Assembly: GCA_963930775.1 (NCBI GenBank)
Contig: OZ005706.1
Span: 6,006,428 to 6,070,427, forward strand
Direction: 5' to 3'
Source of the DNA: Cliona cf. orientalis
Taxonomy: Eukaryota > Porifera > Demospongiae > Clionaida > Clionaidae
Length of the DNA: 64,000 nucleotides
Positions 1 to 10,440 of the stretch are shown here, piece after piece. The notes under the pieces are model-generated. The model worked only from the letters and a program-made list of their open reading frames with translations. It was not told the DNA's origin and did not search any database. Positions within the stretch are counted from its first letter, which is position 1. Each line of letters starts with the position of its first letter. A program made the translations under genes and the position numbers.

Positions 1-161
1 TGTAACATAGAACTCACATTGTAGTTTACATTTCATCTTGCTATTAATACTTGTCAGGTGTACCATGCCTTCTATAAGCCTTTGGAGTACTATCTTCCCA
101 ACAGAGATGCTTCTCAGTGTTACATAAAGGTTGGTGCTGCATCTATACTTTAGCTATAATA

Positions 162-382
162 TACCGTATAGCCGGAACCTTTGGCGGGGAATTAAATTTG
201 GCGATTTGGCGGTCTATTATTACAACCGCCAAATTAAAATCCGCCAAAATTTCCTACTTGCATATATACGTATGGCGATCCTGTACCGAACCGCCAAATT
301 TAAATCCGCCAATATTCTTTCAATAGCGATTTTGGGCTCACCGCCAAATTTAATGCCCGCCAATATTTCCGGCTATATGGTA
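162..382. mobile_element. MITE, TACCGTATAGCC family, copy 1
   Basis: A 221-bp element starts with TACCGTATAGCCGGAA and ends with its inverted match TTCCGGCTATATGGTA. The inside is built from repeated blocks of GGCGG plus AAATTTGGCGG in both orientations, so nearly the whole element can fold on itself. It has no coding capacity. A copy in the opposite orientation lies at 1048-1268 and another at 46951-47148. Confidence 0.85.
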
Positions 383-392
383 TATTAATTTC

Positions 393-1040
393 GAAAACTA
401 GAGCTCTGTAGAGCACATACCCCGCGCGCCATGTAGCCACTCTAGCGTAGTATTGCAACACTATGAGGCACACATGTAGCGGTTTCATGACGTGACGACC
501 CTTTCCAACATTAACACAGTGCTTGAGCATGCGCAGTCGCATCCACATACTATTATGCTAAAAGAGTGGGTGTGGTCGATAAACCACAGGCATGCTGAAC
601 AGAAAATGCACGATTTGTAGAACTAGTAAGCCTTTTTGAGAAATTCGAAGCGCGTGCAAACCATTTTTTCACCGAGATCTACCGATTGGTTATGCTTATA
701 GCACGCACAGACGCCTAGAACTCGAGATCTGGCGATTTTCGTGCCGACGACGACAACGACAACAACAACAGACGTACAAACCGATTGCTTTACCCCTAGC
801 GCATGCGCGCGGGGTAAAAATGCTAATTCTTTTGTACTTGGTATGGATGTTTGTTTGATTATTGTGCTGTATTTTGCTAGATGGTATGTAGAAGGCAAGC
901 AGAAGAGGAAGAAAAGGTACTTGGACTTCATCTGACTGGGCCTAATGCTGGAGAGGTACTGCAGGGATTTGCTGTGGCAATGGAGTGAGTATGCAATAAA
1001 AGTAGTGATAATATCTGTGGTGGATGATTAAGGGGACCTC
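393..1040. repeat. Gene-free stretch with a CCCCGCGCGC repeat
   Basis: I see no gene here. The motif ATACCCCGCGCGC at about 417-429, preceded by a GAGCTCTGTAGAGCACAT palindrome, has an inverted partner around 794-817 (GCATGCGCGCGGGGTA). Related pieces occur at 45335-45355, 50470-50500 and 50820-50870, so this is probably an old transposon. A short (GACAAC)n-like run sits at 745-770. Confidence 0.5.
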
Positions 1041-1047
1041 TCCCTAT

Positions 1048-1268
1048 TACCGTATAGCCAGAAATATTGGCGGGAATTAAATTTGGCAGTTGAGCTCAAA
1101 ATCGCTATTGCAAGAATATTGGCGGATTTAAATTTGGCGGTTCGGTACAGGATCGCAATAAGTATTATATGCGAGTAGGAAATTTTTGCGGACTTTAATT
1201 TGGCGGTGTAATATAGACCACCAAATCGCCAAATTTAATTCCCCGCCAAAATTTCCGGCTATACGGTA
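1048..1268. mobile_element. MITE, TACCGTATAGCC family, copy 2 (inverted)
   Basis: Same family as 162-382 but in reverse orientation: it starts TACCGTATAGCCAGAAATAT and ends TTTCCGGCTATACGGTA. The internal GGCGGATTTAAATTTGGCGG blocks appear in mirror order relative to copy 1. Together the two copies form a ~220-bp inverted repeat about 1.1 kb across. Confidence 0.85.
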
Positions 1269-1278
1269 TTATGATTAA

Positions 1279-1437
<159 letters not shown>

Positions 1438-1537
1438 TAGGTCTGGTGCTTCAGTGCAAGTCTGAGAGAACTCAATTAGGTATTTTACATGTACATACAT
1501 GTGTAGTTGCAGTTGTGTGTATATATTAAATAAAAAA

Positions 1538-1713
1538 TACTGTAAATCGCTAATATTTTATGTGATAATAATTTTTTTGCATTAAATAATTTTCGGACAA
1601 TTGACTCTATAATGCATTGTCGTTAATATCGCGCATTTATTCTTGTGCATTTAATTTTTGCATACCCTAGGCTGTCTGAAAATGTTTTAACGAAATATTC
1701 ATGATTTACGGTA
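1538..1713. mobile_element. MITE, TACTGTAAATCG family
   Basis: The ends TACTGTAAATCGCTAATATT and AAATATTCATGATTTACGGTA are imperfect inverted repeats of about 20 bp. There is no coding capacity. The TACYGTA terminus is shared with several otherwise different families in this window. Confidence 0.6.
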
Positions 1714-1758
1714 TATAATATTGTACTCAAGTAAGTGGCCATATTATGTACATGTATA

Positions 1759-2113
1759 TAGTCTCGTGTCCAGCCCCCTTTCACACACGCGGAGAGAAGG
1801 GGTCTGGACAATGTGTACAGGGCCCGTGTCGTCAAGGAATATAATATTATGATGTCACATATTTTCTGGTGTGCGTGAATAAGAAACGTGAATAAATTAG
1901 CATTCCATTGGGTATCAAAAGTTATATTGCATACAAACGCGCACGCACACAGTCATTAATTTGCGTTCTATTCATGCCCATGCAGTCATGTGACTTGATC
2001 CATGCATCTGATTAGCGTGCACTATAAGTTGCACAGGCGACACGGGCCCTATACGTGTTTGTCCAGAGACCCCTTCTCTCCGCGTGTGTGAAAGGGGGCT
2101 GGGCACGAGACTA
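1759..2113. mobile_element. Long-TIR MITE (TAGTCTCG family, Mutator-like)
   Basis: The element starts TAGTCTCGTG and ends CACGAGACTA. Its inverted arms run about 75 bp and contain CACACACGCGGAGAGAAGG on one side and the complement on the other. The middle is non-coding. The same termini bound elements at 23992-24400 and 33514-33577. Imperfect direct copies of GGCCATATTATGTA flank this copy (1737-1750 and 2116-2129). Confidence 0.75.
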
Positions 2114-3106
2114 TAGGCCATAATATGTAGCCGCTGGTGTGATCATTTTTCATGGGCCCGGAGATACAAACCAGTAAACTTAAACATTAAAAATAAGTCA
2201 TGCACAAAGTCATACATAATAAGCATGCAGGTCATAGAGGAGGGAATAGATGATTCAAAAGCATGTGTGTGTGTGTGTGTGTGCGAGGGTGATAACAGGT
2301 ACTATAACTCTTTCCTTCAGTTATGCAAGAGATATATCAATCTGTCAGAATGAATCTGAAGTACCAGACTAACATCATTACTAAACTATTTTAACAGTAT
2401 TATGATTGTTTATACATCATGACAGCACAGTCCATCAACCTAACCCACCTGGCTGGTTGTGCTCGAGGTATCGTACATTTATTTATTTTATTTTCTCTAC
2501 TTTGTCTTCTCTGTCGGTATTATTGTCTAAAATGGTTTCATAATAATTTCATGTAACTGTGATCTTTAATTATCTGTGTTTTACAGATTCTATTCCTGTC
2601 AGTTAATGAAGGGTTTCCAAATTCTAAGTTTCATAGTTTACTTTTGTGACTATTTTTCTATTGTATATTGGTATAAGCTAAATCAGATCTGGTGGGAAGT
2701 GTGCCTTGAGATGCTTGTTTGCTAGTCTATATAACTATTTTCTATAAGGAAGCGGGAGTATACAGTGTGTCGCTGATGCCCACTATTGTATCAGTAGCTA
2801 AACACTGCATGCATGCACACATGCATGCCGATTACGATGTTATTAGAAAGTCATTGTTGCAATAGCCATTCCCTTGAAAATAGTTTATACTACACGTTAT
2901 AATGCACACTGTAACTCTCATGTACCGTGTTTATGATAAAAAAAAACGCATGATCTAATTTAATAGCGCAAGAAAATTCGCGTTCTAGGATTTTTCATAG
3001 TGTATCTTAATGGAGCGTGTGACGATCTTTACCTGAAAATCGCGCGAAATTTATAAAATCATAATTTTTTTAGCTTGCATTCTATTACGGTAATATTTAA
3101 ATCGGA
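2114..3106. other. Intergenic region, no gene seen
   Basis: There is a short (TG)n run at 2263-2283 and a half-copy of another MITE at about 2940-3075 (ACGCATGATCTAATTTAA, with TGACGATCTTTACC at 3020-3033) related to the element at 58567-58738. A 40-bp stretch at about 2590-2640 containing GGGTTTCCAAATTCTAAGT recurs at 14855-14882. I see no exon. Confidence 0.5.
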
Positions 3107-3553
3107 TTATCTATGAATTAATATACACATGTACATCGTAAGAGTCAGGCGGATCACCCTATTATTATTGTAGCTATAAGGTTCAATGGCACGTATTATA
3201 ATGTTCAGTGTTCTACTGTGATAGTAATAATAATTAAATTGCAGAGGCTTCTGATGAATCGAACCTTTGATCTCTCTCCATCGTCTTCCATCGACGAAAT
3301 TCTTGAATTGGTATCCAAGGTAGTTTAATCCATTCTTGATCCTTGCTCGAAGGTACCCAAGCCCTGTGGGTGTCTGCTGCACTGTTACACTCCCATCGTC
3401 CTGTACTTCAATGAGATCCAGTAGCGCTTGAAGTTGGGCTACTGCCTCAACATTCACTCTGTTGGCATTCTTATCGGGGGATGGCTTAGCAGTTGAGTAG
3501 TCGATGCATAAAGTTGCAAAAAAGATCGTGAAGAATATCAATAAAATCTTCAT
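3107..3553 (-). CDS. Putative small secreted protein, unknown family
   Basis: An open frame of 148 codons on the minus strand starts MKILLIFFTIFFATLCIDYS, a typical signal peptide ending near residue 20-22. It is followed by a Lys/Asn-rich linker, a helix-prone stretch with EAVAQLQALLDLIEV, and the basic segment KNGLNYLGYQFKNFVDGRRW. The last ~50 residues are low-complexity (Asn/Tyr runs), so the true coding end may lie earlier, for example at a splice site near AAAG|GTTC around 3262. I chose the ATG at 3553 because the signal peptide starts there. I recognise no domain. It could be a secreted peptide precursor or a chance frame. Confidence 0.45.
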   Translation of the reverse strand: MKILLIFFTIFFATLCIDYSTAKPSPDKNANRVNVEAVAQLQALLDLIEVQDDGSVTVQQTPTGLGYLRARIKNGLNYLGYQFKNFVDGRRWREIKGSIHQKPLQFNYYYYHSRTLNIIIRAIEPYSYNNNRVIRLTLTMYMCILIHR

Positions 3554-3610
3554 TCTTAGATCACAGAGTAGAATTATTATTCTTGTTTTCACTTGCAGTG
3601 ATATGCACAA

Positions 3611-4233
3611 ACCTTAATGCAGCCGAGTTTAAGTAGGGCTAGCTGCAAACTCTTTCTTCCTCAAATTAGAACTATCACTCACTTTAGTTCCTACAGTAGC
3701 TACCTGTCATGATAGAACCACACAATGCATGATGGTTCTTAATTCCTAATAATTTTTTTCACGGTTTATTCATTTCTCACTGTTCATTCTGTTTTGGTTT
3801 TGCTTGCCTCCCAACTACTGTTAGAATACTGAGCAATGAAAACTTCTTGTAGTTGTGTAAATGTAGAAGAGATAGGGACAAACTGGGAAACCTAATTTCG
3901 TGCAATCAGGTGGAATCTTTCCTTGTTCTAATTAGGCTGATTGAACAACCAGTGTAATAATTATTATAATAAGGTTATGCTTGTAGCATTTGTGCAAACA
4001 AGTTATTTTACGTATCAGAGGACTTGCTTGTGTTTAGCTCGAGTGCAACAGTACTAAAATACTGATAATTATGCAGCCGGCATAATAAAAATAATCAGGT
4101 TTAACTTAATAATTATTATAGGTGAATATGCATGGTATTATGTAAATTAATAAAATCAGTTTGTGCAAGCACACAGTTGCAAAACAACAACAATAATTAT
4201 TATTCTGAGTCCAATGATTATTTTTATTACAAT
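3611..4233. other. Intergenic region, no gene seen
   Basis: AT-rich non-coding sequence between the putative secreted-protein gene and the 3' end of pseudogene A. I see no inverted-repeat element with clear ends. Confidence 0.4.
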
Positions 4234-5617
4234 CTACATAACGTACTCATAATCCGATGTAGTAGTATTTGCTGCGCTACTCGAGTACTAGTATGCAACA
4301 TTGTCATTCAGCATGAAATTATGTGTATGACTGTTCCTTATAATAGCTTCGTAAACGACATAATAATGACATTGTACATCCATTTCTTGCTGTTCAATTG
4401 TTTTCCTTTCACTCTTAATAGGGGTACGCATAAATTTCTTTCGGTGTTGCTTACATAATACTATATATGCAGACACAGAGTATCAGTGCCACAAGACCTA
4501 GGAAAGTTACTAGCAATCCAACTGAAGCAGCAATAGCATAATATTATACCAGAGGTATGATGACCCTGTTATTAATATTCTGTGTTGATGATGTCACTAA
4601 TTCCTGTGTGTGCATATTGTACGTGGTATCACCATTGTTGTATACAGTAGCCGACATACAGTCATCATGTAGACCTGCAGTCATAATGATCGAAGATTAT
4701 TCTACACTATAGCTATTATAATTATTATTGTACACAAAATTAATCACAAAATCTTCACCTTGCACTTGAATGATACCAGTTGTTTCATTACTGCTTCCAG
4801 CACAATTGTGAGCAGTGATAGAAAAGATGATGTTCGTATAATTATTGTATGATATTATGATATTGGTGATATTAATGACAGTAGCCATTGTACTATTTTT
4901 CTGTAAAATTTCTGACTCAAACTCAGACTCTGTGCTTCCTAATAATTGATACTCGTAAGATACTTGTGAACCATCAGCATTACCTTGTGATTCCCATGTC
5001 ACAGAAATGTCATAATATGAATCATTATGGCACTTCACTACTACAAGATCAAGAATTACAGATTGAGGAGGCTCTATTGTAATTCAATAATTAAAAAGTC
5101 ATAAATAATTTTTATGACATTGTGCAAATTATAGCTGTACCTTCAATGATCCTTATTATAATGTTATCTCGCGATGGTCCGGTAGTGCATTCATGCAATC
5201 ACTGCATTGTTTACTGACATTTCAGCCACTGTTGATAAAGTAGACACAAAGTATAGACGTTCACTTGAACGCAATTCAGTAGTCAAGCTACTGTATAGTC
5301 CAGCATTAGGTATGCAGAGCATTCCTGGGTGTTCACCCAACAGAAATGTACAGTGATCAGCTCGATCATCTTTCATTATTACCCATCTCTGAGAAGTCCC
5401 TTGACCAGTACAGGTAAGATTCAATTGCTGCCCAAGGCAAAGTGTACCGTTAATATTTGATATGATTGTTGTTGCTGTAGCAAAAGGATACTCTTATTAT
5501 AATAATAATATATATGTATACAGAGATATCAACAATAATAGCTATAGCCATAGTACCTGCATAATTGGTTGACACTCCAATTTTAAGAAAGCATAATACT
5601 GTTAACATTAGAAGCAT
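4234..5617 (-). pseudogene. Receptor A: Ig-FN3-TM pseudogene with ITIM-like tail remnant
   Basis: This is a four-exon copy of the neighbouring receptor B. Exon 1 (5557-5617) encodes the signal peptide MLLMLTVLCFLKIGVS. Exon 2 (5141-5474) is an Ig-like domain with CLGQQLNLTC. Exon 3 (4759-5073) is an FN3 domain with SITAHNCAGSS. Exon 4 (from 4674 down) is stalk, membrane span and tail. It is broken. Exon 2 is 334 nt where B has 330, with an extra CATG just before the second Ig cysteine. A TAA lies at 4544-4546 at the start of the membrane span. The frame shifts at about 4470, and TAG stops at 4288-4290 interrupt the tail. Read through these lesions, the tail matches that of receptor E (VVYEAI, DNVAY, TTTSDYEYV), while the ectodomain matches B, so A looks like a product of exchange between cluster members. 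Confidence 0.8.
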
Positions 5618-5857
5618 AATAATTATTACTGTAACACTAATTTAAAATTAAATCTATTGCTGGTAGTTACAATTATGAAAGGATAATAATTATTATTGTG
5701 AGATTCTTATTATCCTCCTAATTATTTCTGCATGACAAATAGCTAGTGCAATTGTGCATGTACTTCCTCGAGTGTTTATAGCTAACTATATCTAAACATT
5801 ACTGATCCCCAAAAGTTTCGATTAGCATGCATGCACATTGCCAAGTTGCTATTACTG

Positions 5858-5993
5858 TAGTGTCCCAGGTAAGCACACATGGTAAGGCCCACATGGGCGC
5901 TTACCCGGGACGTAATTCCATACATTTGTATAGAAGCTGCTACCTTGACCTCTTGAAATGAGGTCCATGCATGGGCGCTTGCCTGGGACACTA
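5858..5993. mobile_element. MITE with TAGTGTCCCAGG ends
   Basis: The left end TAGTGTCCCAGGTAAGC and right end GCTTGCCTGGGACACTA are inverted repeats. The inside also has partly inverted CATGGGCGCTTACC blocks. A solo fragment with the same GGGTGCTTACCCGGGA core lies near 8890-8905. The element sits between receptors A and B. Confidence 0.7.
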
Positions 5994-7080
5994 TGGTATA
6001 ATAATATTATTGCACTTGTGCATGATCAGTACTAGTACGTGACTCTCATAAGGCTATCACCGTTTATAATAACTGATATATATCTATATACAACATACAT
6101 ATGACTGATGTTTACGAGTGAGCTGAGGCAGGGACATCTGCATGCCTTATACACTCTCAAACACTGACTTCACTTGTGATGATAATTCGATCAATAGCAG
6201 TATACTAAATTTTGTGATAATCGTATGGAGAGAGTGTGATACTTGTATTATATCAGTGCTTCTGGTTTTCCTCAGGTGACATAATGTACTATTCACACAA
6301 ATTCAAAGTATAATAAATATTATTATTATTATGTAAACATGGGGGCTCTCTCCCATTGGTGAATCAGATTATTATTCATAATGATATGAATAACATTGAT
6401 TCATCATGTGATTTATATGGGATGGCATGTGGCGTTTAATGTCATGTGACCTCCATCAACATGGAATAATTATCAATATTATACCAGTTACAATAATAGC
6501 AATGTGTGCATGCATGGCTTAATGCGCCTTGAACTGCTGGTTCACACTTCTTCCTTCTGTTGTCAGATCATAATTATTATAATAACATTGAGAAGAAATT
6601 GTGGTGGAATGCCATACCAGAGAGTAGTGGCATATGCTGTCAAAAATTAACGGAAGGCATGATAGAGTAGCAATAAGATCAACAATATTATTCCTTCATT
6701 GGCATAATAATAATAATAATATTATTATTATATATAATATAATAATAATAATATTATGGACTATAGTTAATAAAAATTAATGTTTGTCTTTCTCATGATG
6801 CTGACATCTATTACACAATATCTTATCACTATTAGCCAAATTACCACTCTGCATGATATGAAATTTAAATTGTATACCTATATAACATCTATACATAATA
6901 CTATTATAGCTAGTTATAATGCATGTGCATGAGTGAGAGTGACACTTAATAATTATTAAGTGTCGCTATCACTGAATTATAAGCTTATTACTAAAAGGTG
7001 CATAGTACTGTTAGGCTAGCTCCATTGGAAAGCCATAAGCATCTTCTTGTCTATAATTATTTAATTTTTCTTCATCACCT
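5994..7080. other. Intergenic region between receptors A and B
   Basis: Very AT-rich. ATT/AAT trinucleotide runs at about 6700-6760 make a long imperfect AT palindrome. The repeat GACACTTAATAATTATTAAGTGTC at about 6941-6964 is a short perfect hairpin. No coding exon is evident. Confidence 0.5.
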
Positions 7081-8656
7081 TTAATTTTCATTATTGCTAA
7101 CTTTGCTCTCCTTATCCAGTACTGCTGACAGACTTACATTGTCATTTGCATTGACTTCAGAATTAGGTAGAGTGTCAGTAGTCTCAGCATTGGCGGTATC
7201 TAGATTTTCATATATCATATTATTATGACACCCGGAGATAACATCGTATGTACTTTCAATTAAGATAGTATTTGATTCCCCTGCAGTTTCATGTAAACAT
7301 GTTTGTTTTGATTCAACACCTGTGGCTTGTTGATGATCACATATAGGCTCAATGGTGAAGTAAACAGGCTCTTGTTCATGGGAATCTCCATTTTTGTGCT
7401 CAAGCAAATATTTTCTGTGTTGATTACATACATAGACACAGAGTGTCAATACTATAAGACCTAGGCACATTGCTAGCAAACCAACTGGCACAGCAATAGC
7501 ATAATACACCAGAGGTGTAGCTGAGATGATCTTATAATCATTCTGCATTGTCAATGTCACTAATTCCTGTGTGTGTACACTGTAAGCGGTATCTACAGTG
7601 TAGTACACAGCTGACATCTTTTCATTACAGCCATCATGTAGATCTGCAGTTGCAATGACTGATTAATATAATTGTATAGCTATAAATTATAATAATATTA
7701 TATTAGCTAATTGGCTGTACAGGCTAACTATATAATAATAATAATAATAATATAATATTAATATTATTATTATAATTTCACCTTTTATTTGAATGATATG
7801 AATTTTCTCATTACTGCTTCCAGCACAATTGTGAGCGATGATATAGAATGTGATGTTTGTATAGTTGTATAATAATAATATTGTGATATTAGCAGCAGTA
7901 GCTGTTGTGTTCATTTCTTGTAAAATTTCTGACTCGAACTCAGACTCTGTGCTTCCTACTAACTGATACTCATAAGATAGGCTTGTGAACCATCAGCATT
8001 ACCTTGTGATTCCCATGTCACAAAAATATCATATGAATCATTATGGCACTTCACTATTACAGGATCAAGAATTACGGGTTGAGGATGCTCTACTGCATGT
8101 ATACAACAATTCAATCATAGCTAATAATAATGATTGTTACAGTCATGCATTATACAAAGAAATTAATTATGGCGTACCATTAATGATCCTTATTATAATG
8201 CTATCTCGAGATAGTCCAGAAGTGCATTCAATCATTGCATTGTTTAATGACATTTCAGCCACTGTTGATAAAGTAGACGCGAAGTGTTGACGTTCACTTG
8301 AATGCAACTCAATAGTCAAGCTACTGTATAGTCCAGTATTAGGTGCGCATAGCATTCCTGGCTGTTCACCCAACACAAATGTACAGTGATCAGCTCGACC
8401 ATCTTTCATTATTACCCATCTCTGAGAAGTCCCTTGACCAGTACAGGTAAGATTCAGTTGCTGCCCAAGGCAAACTGTATCATTGATGTTCGATTTGATT
8501 GTCGTTCCTGTGTATAGCAAAGCTGTAAATTGTTATCGTGTGCTATGCACCAAACTGAGGCATCAACATTAAATTTATACCTGCATTATTGACTGACACT
8601 CCAATTTGAAGAAAGTATGTGACAGTAAACATTAGAAGCATTTTTATCACTTGCAT
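7081..8656 (-). CDS. Receptor B: Ig-FN3-TM receptor with ITAM tail (one frameshift)
   Basis: Four exons in phase 1. Exon 1 (8581-8656) encodes signal peptide MQVIKMLLMFTVTYFLQIG. Exon 2 (8178-8507) is an Ig-like domain with CLGQQLNLTCTGQGTSQRW and a second cysteine in AMIECTSG. Exon 3 (about 7782-8089) is FN3. Exon 4 (7081-7643) holds a stalk, a ~25-residue membrane span starting near YYAIAVPVGLLAM, and a ~110-residue tail. The tail contains YDVI, eight residues, then YENL: the exact spacing of an immunoreceptor tyrosine activation motif; YFTI lies further upstream. Exon 3 has two extra bases (GCC TAT against G TAT in gene A) near 7983, which shifts the frame and gives immediate stops. So this allele is either a young pseudogene or carries a sequence error. 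The role as a cell-surface signalling receptor is inferred from domains only. Confidence 0.75.
7201..7248 (-). other. ITAM-like motif in receptor B tail
   Basis: The codons read Y-D-V-I, then SGCHNNMI, then Y-E-N-L. This fits YxxI-x8-YxxL, the pattern that recruits tandem-SH2 kinases of the Syk type once phosphorylated in other animals. It lies in the uninterrupted last exon, downstream of the frameshift. Confidence 0.7.
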
Positions 8657-9116
8657 GAGTATATAGTGCTATAATTAATATTATTTATTATAATAATGAC
8701 TAAAAATTGTATGTGCATGGGCATGTGTTCTATTATATACCTATAGCTCTTTAAAGTTGATAAACTGTATTGCTGTTCCCAAAGATTTCTGTAGCTATCA
8801 TGCTGATCACCAAATTGTCATTCTGATCCGTCATTATGTAAGCTCAGCTTTAAACATAACTCGCGATTTTGGCCCGCATGCATGCCATGGGTGCTTACCC
8901 GGGATTGGTAGCTAAATATAAAATTAATTTCTATTAATTTTTAGTCTATAGCGTTTTAAATTATTGCAGTACAGTAACTACTGTAACAATTGTTACTGTA
9001 ACAGTAAATAAAATATATACAGTACACCTTTAAATTAACTAGCTAACTATAACTAACTAACATAATGACATTGTATATGCATAGATAATAGATACTCCTC
9101 CTGGGAAGAACAGTAA
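8657..9116. other. Receptor B-C intergenic
   Basis: Contains a fragment of the GGGTGCTTACCCGGGA element near 8890-8905 and short repeated TACTGTAACA units at about 8970-9000. No exon found, including no alternative tail exon for receptor C. Confidence 0.4.
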
Positions 9117-10440
9117 TTAGTAAGTTCCATATTTTTTGCCACTCACATTGTTTTCAGTACTTCCTTGCTTTTGGCATTGGTATACAAGACACACCGAAAG
9201 TATCACAATTACTATCAATAATGCAACGGTAGTAATAGTAAATCCAGCAGCTAAACCGTTGACTCTCATCTTTAATTGTTCTTCACTACATGGCTGTGGT
9301 GTAGTTAAACCTGCTGCTTCTACATGGAACATCAAGGTTGCGGGTTCACTTTGTTGTTCACACAAATCAATAGCTGAGACACTGACACTGTAGTTTCCAT
9401 CACTAACTACTTCAGTGAATGAGGAATTGTGTAGTGACACGTATAGATTGTCAACTGTTTTGGTGTTAATTAAGGTCAGATTGTAGCTTACAACATTAGT
9501 ATCAGTATCGTTGGATGAATCCCAGTCAATTGATGCTACAGCACTTGGGATTGATCCTTGATTTCCTACAATTCTATTGGTATTCTGCATGAGCATTGTT
9601 GGCTTTTTTGGCTTAGCTGCAAAGGAAAAGTCACATAGCTCATTAAAATTTATAATAAGCCAGGTGCTGTTTACTCAATACCAAGAGTCTAAATTTACAT
9701 AGTCAACATTATTATTATCAGATGTTTATTTAAATGTTAATCATTAGAGCAATAATTATCGTTACAATGCCATAATTATGCACGCACCTGCAACTTCATA
9801 GTGCTGACTTTGGCAAATGGCTGTGTTATTTTCATCACTACAGTGGGTTTGACAAGAAACATTGAAGGGGATGACTTCAAAATCATTATCATCAAATGGC
9901 TGAATTGTCAAATAAGAAATACAAAATGGCACACTGATATTGTATTCTTCACCGGCTGTCATATTTAGTTCAGTTAGTACGGTTGTTACATTATGCACTG
10001 GCTTTTCAGGTGGTTCAGGAAAAGTTTTTTTATATGTTGTACCAACAGTGTCATTAAGTTGAAAGCTACTCATCACTCGACCATTATAATACCATATCAG
10101 ATCAGTGCTATAGAGGTTACAAAAGAAAGCATAGAAGTAGGGCTTGGTGTCATTACAAATGAAATTTCCCGGGATTGTACGGGTAAAATTTATAGGCAAT
10201 GGAGCTGCTATGTCATCATTGGTCAGATTCAAACATGTCCTGGCTTCAACTTCATCCTTGATAACTGCATAAGTATATATATAATATTATAGTAGCTACT
10301 ATAATATTATACTAACATTAATTATAACGTATATACATCTGCGTATCGCTACCAAACTAGCTACCTTTGCACTGCTGCGAGGCCACTGTACGGAAGAGAA
10401 GGATGATTGCATAACAAAAAAGCACCGTCTTGAAAGACAT
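9117..10440 (-). CDS. Receptor C: Ig-FN3-TM protein with very short tail
   Basis: Three exons in phase 1 give a 350-residue open protein. Exon 1 (10365-10440) encodes MSFKTVLFCYAIILLFRTVA, a signal peptide. Exon 2 (9788-10264) encodes a divergent Ig-like domain of about 159 residues rich in N-glycosylation sites. Exon 3 (9117-9616) encodes FN3 (YSVSVSAIDLCEQQS), the linker TTPQPCSEEQ, a membrane span (TVALLIVIVILSVCLVY) and a tail of about 20 residues ending GKKYGTY. The tail has no YxxL/I motif. A good donor, N|GTGAGT at about 9140, lies in the last codons, so a splice form with another tail is possible, but I found no matching exon. It is transcribed away from receptor D. Confidence 0.75.

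Noticed and set aside
131..388. Plus-strand frame of 85 codons at the window start
   Set aside because: It is entirely within a palindromic MITE; the other two copies of the family do not keep the frame.
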